A stretch of 64,000 nt of DNA from Sphingomonas sabuli (GTDB lineage: Bacteria > Pseudomonadota > Alphaproteobacteria > Sphingomonadales > Sphingomonadaceae), in the NCBI RefSeq assembly GCF_014352855.1, contig NZ_CP060697.1:186001-250000 (forward strand). Direction: 5' to 3'. This document shows, piece by piece, positions 58,107 through 64,000 of the stretch. The notes under the pieces are model-generated. The model made no database searches. It was given only the letters and a program-made list of their open reading frames with translations, and was not told the origin of the DNA. A program made the position numbers and the translations under genes. Within the stretch, counting starts at the first letter, position 1; every line of letters starts with the position of its first letter.

Positions 58107-59228
58107 ATGAGCCAAGACGATTCCATCGACCAGCCGCAGGCCCTGCCGCTCGACGCCTGGCACCGCCGCCAGGGCGGCCGGATGGTCGAGTTCGCCGGCT
58201 ACCACATGCCGATCCAGTACGAAGGGATCATGGCCGAGCATCTGTGGACCCGCGAAAATGCGGGCCTGTTCGATGTCAGCCACATGGGCCAGCTGCTGGT
58301 CGGCGGGCCTAACGTCGCCGACGCGTTGGAGACGGTCATGCCCGGCGACTTCCAGGCGGCCAAGGACATGAAGCCCAAATATTCGCTGTTGCTGGCCGAT
58401 GACGGCGGGATCGTCGACGACCTGATGGCCACGCGCCGCGGCGACGATTTCTATGTCGTCGTCAACGGTGCGACCAAGCATGGCGATATCGCGGACATGC
58501 AGCGCCGCCTGCCCGAAGACACCGTGGTCGACCTGATGCGCGAACAGGCGCTGCTGGCCCTGCAGGGCCCCAAGGCGGTCGACGTGCTGGACGCGATCGT
58601 GCCCGGTGTTGCGGAGCTCGGCTTCATGCAGGGCGGACCGTTCCGCTGGAACGAGACGCCGCTGTGGATCAGCCGGTCCGGCTATACCGGCGAGGACGGC
58701 TTCGAGATTTCGGTCCCGGCGAATGTTGTCGAGGCACTGGCCGACGCGATCCTGGCCGACGAGCGGGCCCGGCCGGTCGGCCTTGGCGCCCGAGATTCGC
58801 TGCGGCTGGAAGCGGGCCTGCCGCTGTACGGCCACGACATCGACCTTGCGACGACGCCGGTGATGGCCGACCTGAAGTTCGCCATCAACAAGCGCCGCCG
58901 CGCCGACGGCGGCTTTGCCGGCTATGAGCGGATCCTTGCCGAGCTGGAGCATGGCGCCCCGCAAAAGCGAGTCGGTTTCGACGTCGAAGGTCGCCAGCCG
59001 GTGCGCGAAGGCGCCCTAGTGCTTGACGACGAAGGCAATGAAATCGGCCGCATCACCAGCGGAGGCTTCTCGCCCTCGCTGCAGCGGCCCATCGCCATGG
59101 GCTATGTCGCCACCGCGCTGGCCGAGCCCGGCACGACTTTGAAGCTGGAGCAGCGCGGCAAGCTGTTCAACGGCACGGTCACGACGATGCCGTTCGTCCC
59201 CCACCGATATCACCGCAAGGGAGCCTGA
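58107..59228 (+). CDS. gcvT: Glycine cleavage T protein (aminomethyltransferase)
   Basis: 373 residues. GcvT transfers the methylene group from the lipoyl arm of GcvH to tetrahydrofolate, releasing ammonia. Conserved blocks: [53 protein letters not shown] and [19 protein letters not shown] (catalytic Asp in this type). The C-terminal beta barrel ends [11 protein letters not shown]. The ATG has GGAGG upstream. It is the first gene after the riboswitch, four bases from gcvH. Confidence 0.95.
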   Translation: MSQDDSIDQPQALPLDAWHRRQGGRMVEFAGYHMPIQYEGIMAEHLWTRENAGLFDVSHMGQLLVGGPNVADALETVMPGDFQAAKDMKPKYSLLLADDGGIVDDLMATRRGDDFYVVVNGATKHGDIADMQRRLPEDTVVDLMREQALLALQGPKAVDVLDAIVPGVAELGFMQGGPFRWNETPLWISRSGYTGEDGFEISVPANVVEALADAILADERARPVGLGARDSLRLEAGLPLYGHDIDLATTPVMADLKFAINKRRRADGGFAGYERILAELEHGAPQKRVGFDVEGRQPVREGALVLDDEGNEIGRITSGGFSPSLQRPIAMGYVATALAEPGTTLKLEQRGKLFNGTVTTMPFVPHRYHRKGA

Positions 59229-59232
59229 CAGG

Positions 59233-59604
59233 ATGACGACCTATTTCACCAAGGAGCACGAGTGGATCGCCGTCGACGGTGATACCGCGACAGTCGGCAT
59301 CACCGACCATGCGCAGGAAGCGCTGGGCGACATCGTCTTCACTGAAGTGCCCGAGGCCGGCAAGCAGCTCAAGAAGGGCGAGGAGGCCGCGGTGGTCGAA
59401 TCGGTCAAGGCCGCGTCCGACGTCTATTCCCCGGTGTCCGGCGAAGTGGTCGAAGGCAATCAGGCGGTCGTCGACGACAGCTCGCTGGTCAACAGCGATC
59501 CCGAGGGCGAAGGCTGGTTCTTCAAGCTCAAGCTTTCCGACACGTCGGAACTCGACGGCCTGATGGACAAGTCCGCCTACGACGATTTCGTGAAGACGCT
59601 TTGA
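59233..59604 (+). CDS. gcvH: Glycine cleavage H protein
   Basis: 123 residues, the shuttle protein of the glycine cleavage system. The lipoylated lysine is Lys59 in [33 protein letters not shown] starts the hammerhead fold, and [12 protein letters not shown] is typical. Length and motifs match the family. It lies four bases after gcvT; after its stop a 95-base gap with a small hairpin leads to a methyltransferase gene rather than gcvP. Confidence 0.95.
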   Translation: MTTYFTKEHEWIAVDGDTATVGITDHAQEALGDIVFTEVPEAGKQLKKGEEAAVVESVKAASDVYSPVSGEVVEGNQAVVDDSSLVNSDPEGEGWFFKLKLSDTSELDGLMDKSAYDDFVKTL

Positions 59605-59698
59605 TCGACACTCCTTCCTCATTCGTCCTGGGCGATGGCGAGGGGTGCGGGCGCTCGCGCGTCCCAACTTCGCTTGACCGCAACCCGCGTGGGGTTTG

Positions 59699-60448
59699 GT
59701 GAGCACAACCCCTCACTCGACCAGCCGTTGGGTAGCGGCTGACTACGCCCGGGTCGGCGGCTTCGTGCCTGCTTTGGGAGCGGCCGCGCTCGACCTGCTC
59801 GATCCCAAGGACGGCGAGAGAATCCTCGATGTCGGCTGCGGCGACGGCAGCCTGTCGACCCTGATCGTCGACCGCGGCGCGGAAGTGGTCGGCGTCGACA
59901 ATAGTCCGGAGCTTGCCGAGGCAGCGCGCGAAAAGGGGATCTTCGTCGAGCTGACCGACGCCGCCGACATGACGTTCGACCGGCAATTCGACGCGGCCTT
60001 TTCCAACGCCGCGCTGCACTGGATGCCGAAGAAAGCGCAAGTCGCACGGGCAATTTTCGCCGCGCTGCGCCTTGGCGGGCGCTTTGCCGGCGAAATGGGC
60101 GGGGAGGGCAATCTTGCCAGCCTGCGCGAGGCGCTGGACGAGGAACTGGTCATTCGCGGGTACGCACCGCCGGCGGAAGCGACCAACTGGTATCCCACCC
60201 CGGACGATTTTGCCGACATTTACGAAGGTGCCGGTTTCGACCGGATCGACGCGCGCCTGATCGCCCGCCCGACCGAAATCGACGATGGCATTACCGCCTG
60301 GGTCACTACCTTCCGCAAAGGCTGGCTCGATGCGGCCGGCGTACCGGAGGGCGAACGCGGCGAGATCGGCGACGCCGTCGCCGGCCGTTTCGGCTCGAAC
60401 ATCGCGGATTACGTCCGCCTCCGTTTCATCATGAGAAAGCCCGCCTGA
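59699..60448 (+). CDS. Class I SAM-dependent methyltransferase inside gcv operon
   Basis: 249 residues. SAM-binding motif I is [12 protein letters not shown], the acidic loop is [12 protein letters not shown], and [13 protein letters not shown] is the post-motif II. This resembles trans-aconitate methyltransferase-like proteins. The substrate is unknown. GTG 59699 is preferred over TTG 59696. Its stop shares one base with the gcvPA ATG (TGATG), so it is part of the same operon. Finding a methyltransferase between gcvH and gcvPA is unusual. Confidence 0.85.
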   Translation: MSTTPHSTSRWVAADYARVGGFVPALGAAALDLLDPKDGERILDVGCGDGSLSTLIVDRGAEVVGVDNSPELAEAAREKGIFVELTDAADMTFDRQFDAAFSNAALHWMPKKAQVARAIFAALRLGGRFAGEMGGEGNLASLREALDEELVIRGYAPPAEATNWYPTPDDFADIYEGAGFDRIDARLIARPTEIDDGITAWVTTFRKGWLDAAGVPEGERGEIGDAVAGRFGSNIADYVRLRFIMRKPA

Positions 60449-61806
60449 TGCGTTACCTGCCGCTATCCGACAGCGACCGAAGCCAGATGCTCGACACGAT
60501 CGGCGCCGGGTCGATCGACGATTTGTTCGTCGACGTGCCGGAGGCCGCCCGGCTCGCCGGGACGGTCGAGGGATTGCCCGATCATGCCACCGAATTGTCG
60601 GTCGAACGTCAGCTTGGCGCGATGGCGATGAAGAACGTCGCCGCGGGACACGGGCCATTCTTTCTCGGTTGCGGCGCCTATCGCCACCACGTCCCGGCCA
60701 GCGTCGACCATATCATCCAGCGCGGCGAATTCCTGACCAGCTACACGCCCTACCAGCCGGAAATCGCGCAGGGCACGCTGCAGGTCATGTTCGAATTCCA
60801 GACGCAGGTCGCGCGCCTGACCGGCTGCGATATTGCCAATGCGTCGATGTACGACGGGTCGACCGCCTGCTGGGAAGCGATCCTGATGGCCGCGCGCGTT
60901 ACGCGGCGTAAGCGCGCGATCCTGTCGTCGGGCGTCCACCCCCATTATGTCAGCGTCTGCACGACGATGGCGAAGTTTACCGGCGACGAGTTGGAAACCT
61001 CGGCCCCGACCCTTTCCGCGGACACCGATGCGGAGGCGCTGATCGCGGCGATCGACGACCAGACCAGCGCCGTCGTCGTCCAATATCCCGACATTCTCGG
61101 CCGGATCACCGACCTCAAGCCGATCGCCGATGCCGCGCATTCGAAGGGCGCGTTGCTGATCGCGGTCATCACGGAGCCGGTCGCGCTGGGGCTGATCAAG
61201 GCCCCGGGCGAAATGGGCGCGGACATCGTCGTCGGCGAAGGCCAGTCGATCGGCGTCGGGTTGCAGTTCGGCGGACCCTATGTCGGCCTGTTCGCCTGCA
61301 ACGAAAAGTTCGTCCGCCAGATGCCCGGCCGCCTTGCCGGCGAAACGGTCGACGCGGAAGGAAAGCGCGGCTTCGTGCTGACCCTGTCGACTCGCGAGCA
61401 ACATATCCGGCGCGAGAAAGCGACCAGCAACATCTGCACCAGCTCCGTGCTGTGCGCGCTGGCCTTTACCGCGCACATGACGTTGCTGGGTGAAAAGGGG
61501 CTGCGTCAGCTGGCGTCCCTGAATCACGCGCGCGCGTGTGAGACGGCGGACCGGCTGGCCGCGATCCCAGGGGTCGAGCTGGTCAACGACGGCTTCTTCA
61601 ACGAATTCACCCTGAAGCTCCCGGTCGAAGCGCGGCCGGCGGTGCACGCGATGGTCGACAAGGGCGTGCTCGGCGGCGTGTCGCTTGGGCGGCTCTATCC
61701 GGACGAGGCGGGGCTTCAGAACGGGCTGGTGGTGGCGGTTACCGAAACCGTGACCGACGAGGATATCGACGCGCTGGAAGCGGCGCTGAAGGAGGTGTGC
61801 GCGTGA
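60448..61806 (+). CDS. gcvPA: Glycine dehydrogenase (decarboxylating) subunit 1
   Basis: 452 residues, the N-terminal half of the split P protein. With GcvPB it decarboxylates glycine and passes the aminomethyl group to GcvH. Conserved: [61 protein letters not shown] and [16 protein letters not shown]. The ATG overlaps the methyltransferase stop by one base. The stop overlaps the gcvPB start by four bases. The split P protein is common in alphaproteobacteria. Confidence 0.95.
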   Translation: MRYLPLSDSDRSQMLDTIGAGSIDDLFVDVPEAARLAGTVEGLPDHATELSVERQLGAMAMKNVAAGHGPFFLGCGAYRHHVPASVDHIIQRGEFLTSYTPYQPEIAQGTLQVMFEFQTQVARLTGCDIANASMYDGSTACWEAILMAARVTRRKRAILSSGVHPHYVSVCTTMAKFTGDELETSAPTLSADTDAEALIAAIDDQTSAVVVQYPDILGRITDLKPIADAAHSKGALLIAVITEPVALGLIKAPGEMGADIVVGEGQSIGVGLQFGGPYVGLFACNEKFVRQMPGRLAGETVDAEGKRGFVLTLSTREQHIRREKATSNICTSSVLCALAFTAHMTLLGEKGLRQLASLNHARACETADRLAAIPGVELVNDGFFNEFTLKLPVEARPAVHAMVDKGVLGGVSLGRLYPDEAGLQNGLVVAVTETVTDEDIDALEAALKEVCA

Positions 61807-63407
61807 CCGTCAATCCGTCAGGCTGGCGCCCCAGCACGCCCGGCAGCGTCGCCAACGATACCGGTCCCGCGACCGTTACCGGCAACCGCGCGCTGCAACT
61901 TGAAGAACCGCTGATCTTCGAACTCGACCGGGGCGATGCGACCGGCGTGGATATCGAGCCGGTCAAGGTCTCCGGTGACCGGCTGGGCGGGCTGGAACGC
62001 AAGAGCGCGATCGGCCTGCCGGGCCTGAGCGAGCCCGAAACGGTGCGCCATTACACCCGCCTGTCGCGGCAGAATTATGCAATCGACCTTGGGCTGTTCC
62101 CCCTCGGTTCGTGCACCATGAAGCACAATCCGCGGCTTAACGAGAAGGTCGCCCGGATGGCCGGCTTTGCCGATGTCCATCCGCTGCAGCCGCAGGAAAC
62201 GGTGCAGGGTGCGTTCGAGGTGATCGACACGCTGGCGCACTGGCTGATCGAGCTGACCGGCATGCATTCGGTGGCGATGAGCCCCAAAGCCGGCGCGCAC
62301 GGCGAATTGTGCGGGCTGCTGTGCATCCGCGCCGCGCTGGAAGACCGCGGCGACGCGCGCGAAGTCGTGCTGGTGCCGGCCAGCGCCCACGGCACCAATC
62401 CCGCCACCGCCGCCTTTGCCGGCTATCGCGTCGAAAATATCCCGGCCAACGCCGCCGGCCGGGTCGATCTCGACGCGTTGAAGGCGCGGCTTGGCCCCGA
62501 CGTCGCCGCGGTGATGATCACCAATCCCAATACCTGCGGCCTGTTCGAACCCGACATGGTGGAAATCAGCCGCGCGGTGCACGCGGCCGGCGGCTTCGTT
62601 TATTGCGACGGCGCCAATTTCAACGCCATTGTCGGTCGGGTGCGACCCGGCGACCTTGGCATCGACGCGATGCACATCAACCTGCACAAGACCTTTTCCA
62701 CCCCGCACGGCGGCGGCGGACCTGGGTCCGGGCCCGTGGTGCTGTCCGAAGCGCTGTCGCCCTTTGCGCCCTTGCCCTTCGTCGCCAAGGAAGCCGACGG
62801 CACCTTCAAGCTGATCGAGGAAGAAACCGCCGCCGATCGCGACCTGAAGTCGTTCGGGCGGATGACCGCCTTCCATGGCCAGATGGGCATGTTCACCCGC
62901 GCCTTATCCTATATCCTCAGCCATGGCGCCGACGGCCTGCGCCAGGTCGCCGAAGATGCAGTGCTGAACGCCAATTACGTGCTGCGCCAGCTGTCCGACG
63001 TGCTCGACGCGCCGTTCGCGGACAGCGGGCCGTGCATGCACGAAGCCATCTTTTCCGACAAAGGCTTCGACGGGGGCCTGAGCACCATCGATCTCGCCAA
63101 GGCGCTGATCGACGAGGGCTTCCACCCGATGACCATGTATTTCCCGCTGGTCGTCCACGGCGCGATGCTAATCGAGCCGACGGAAACCGAATCCAAGGCG
63201 GCGCTCGACCAGTTCATCGCCGCGATGCGCTCCATCGCTGGCAAGGCCAAGGCCGGCGACCAGAGCCTCAAGGCGGCGCCCGTCTACGCGCCTCGGCGGC
63301 GGCTCGACGAGACGCTGGCGGCGCGCAAGCCGGTACTGACCTACCGCAACCCCGTTCCGGACGGCAGCGAGGCGGACGGCGCAGCGGCGAGCGTCGGTGG
63401 CGGCTGA
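61803..63407 (+). CDS. gcvPB: Glycine dehydrogenase (decarboxylating) subunit 2
   Basis: 534 residues, the PLP-binding half of the split P protein. The PLP lysine is in [63 protein letters not shown] and [12 protein letters not shown] are conserved. The GTG at 61803 follows a perfect AAGGAGG site and overlaps the gcvPA stop (GTGA). The tail is Asp/Gly/Ala-rich. The stop lies 11 bases inside the next gene. Confidence 0.95.
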   Translation: MTVNPSGWRPSTPGSVANDTGPATVTGNRALQLEEPLIFELDRGDATGVDIEPVKVSGDRLGGLERKSAIGLPGLSEPETVRHYTRLSRQNYAIDLGLFPLGSCTMKHNPRLNEKVARMAGFADVHPLQPQETVQGAFEVIDTLAHWLIELTGMHSVAMSPKAGAHGELCGLLCIRAALEDRGDAREVVLVPASAHGTNPATAAFAGYRVENIPANAAGRVDLDALKARLGPDVAAVMITNPNTCGLFEPDMVEISRAVHAAGGFVYCDGANFNAIVGRVRPGDLGIDAMHINLHKTFSTPHGGGGPGSGPVVLSEALSPFAPLPFVAKEADGTFKLIEEETAADRDLKSFGRMTAFHGQMGMFTRALSYILSHGADGLRQVAEDAVLNANYVLRQLSDVLDAPFADSGPCMHEAIFSDKGFDGGLSTIDLAKALIDEGFHPMTMYFPLVVHGAMLIEPTETESKAALDQFIAAMRSIAGKAKAGDQSLKAAPVYAPRRRLDETLAARKPVLTYRNPVPDGSEADGAAASVGGG

Positions 63408-64000
63408 CGAGCGTTTCTACGAACGGGGCAGCGCCGGGCAGAAACGGTCCGCCCCGGCCGCGCTGCGCAATCGCGAGCCGATCGCCAGGGGTCTGGCAGA
63501 CTGGCTCCCGGCGCGCGGACTGATCCTAGAGATCGCCAGCGGCACCGGCGAACATGCCCGCTTCTTCGCCGAGCGCTTCCCGGACCTCGACTGGCAGCCG
63601 AGCGACCGCAACGCCGACGCCTTGGCGTCTATCGCCGCATGGCAGGCCGACACCGACCTTCCCAATTTGCGCGCCCCGGTCTCGCTTGACGCAGCATCGC
63701 CGGATTGGCCGGTGACACGCGCCGATGCGGTGCTGAGCATCAACATGGTGCACATCAGCCCATGGGAATCCGCGCTCGGCCTTGCCGACGGCGCGGCGCG
63801 GCTGCTGCCGCCGGGCGGGCCGCTCATCCTGTACGGCCCGTGGATCGCGGACGGGGTTGAAACCGCGCCCAGCAACCTTGCCTTCGATGCCGACCTGAAG
63901 ACTCGCGATCCGCGCTGGGGCCTGCGCCGGGTCGAGGATTTCGCGGCCGCTGCGTCAACGCGCGGCCTTGAGTTGCTCGACCAGCGGAAGATGCCCGCGA
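63397..64000 (+). CDS. DUF938 SAM-dependent methyltransferase, 3' end cut by window
   Basis: About 201 residues visible, most of the usual ~205-210. DUF938 is recognised by the ERNREPIARGL-type start (ALRNREPIARGLADWL), SAM motif ILEIASGTGEHARFFAERFP, and AVLSINMVHISPWESALGL. LYGPWIADGVETAPSNLAF closes the visible domain. The GTG at 63397 overlaps gcvPB by 11 bases, so it is probably the last gene of the gcv operon. Substrate unknown. The family resembles the methyltransferase at 59699 only in fold. Confidence 0.88.
   Translation, partial: MAADERFYERGSAGQKRSAPAALRNREPIARGLADWLPARGLILEIASGTGEHARFFAERFPDLDWQPSDRNADALASIAAWQADTDLPNLRAPVSLDAASPDWPVTRADAVLSINMVHISPWESALGLADGAARLLPPGGPLILYGPWIADGVETAPSNLAFDADLKTRDPRWGLRRVEDFAAAASTRGLELLDQRKMPA

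Overview
The window comes from a high-GC alphaproteobacterium, most likely of the order Sphingomonadales. This rests on gene content and protein style (aspartate decarboxylase PanD, DUF2794, split glycine dehydrogenase GcvPA/GcvPB, Cpa/Tad pilus genes, sphingomonad-type TonB_C and RTX proteins). No 16S rRNA gene is present, so the assignment is inference. The window is a chromosomal housekeeping backbone interrupted by one large accessory block.

Layout. 1-20 kb: trxB (5' truncated) and an acetyltransferase, a flavin reductase, a soluble chemotaxis transducer, two unrecognised genes, PspC, panD, a SIMPL protein, a DUF2157 membrane protein behind a palindromic promoter, DUF2794-cysE, a TauE-type exporter, then an oxidative stress group (oxyR, an amidohydrolase-NTF2 fusion, katG). 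Next come divergent pgsA and an LplT-like transporter, tRNA-Leu(UAA), ihfB and rpsA.

20.5-39.5 kb: a minus-strand cluster of five RTX (calcium-binding repeat) proteins, probably secreted by a type I system encoded elsewhere. Exported TonB_C-like genes sit at its end (20642-21457) and between its first and second genes (36303-36821). The four distal RTX genes read as a tandemly duplicated two-gene unit (FG-GAP/RTX followed by SdrD-like/RTX). One copy has grown into a 2,076-residue protein with an inserted beta-helix and a zinc-protease motif. About 1,050 bp at the 3' ends of two of these genes are almost identical, which points to recent gene conversion or duplication.

39.5-40.55 kb: about 1 kb without a convincing gene. 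It holds a run of stable hairpins, several with UUCG loops, ending in a strong terminator-like stem on the minus strand. This is the best candidate here for an undescribed structured RNA.

40.5-64 kb: uvrD/pcrA, small genes, glyQS, and a minus-strand cpaA-cpaB-cpaC-cpaD-cpaE-tadB-tadC pilus operon that lacks cpaF and a pilin gene. Then come an FAD oxidoreductase, ispH-rnhA, a lipoprotein, and a glycine riboswitch followed by gcvT-gcvH-methyltransferase-gcvPA-gcvPB-DUF938 methyltransferase (cut by the window end). All identifications come from reading the sequence. No database search was run.
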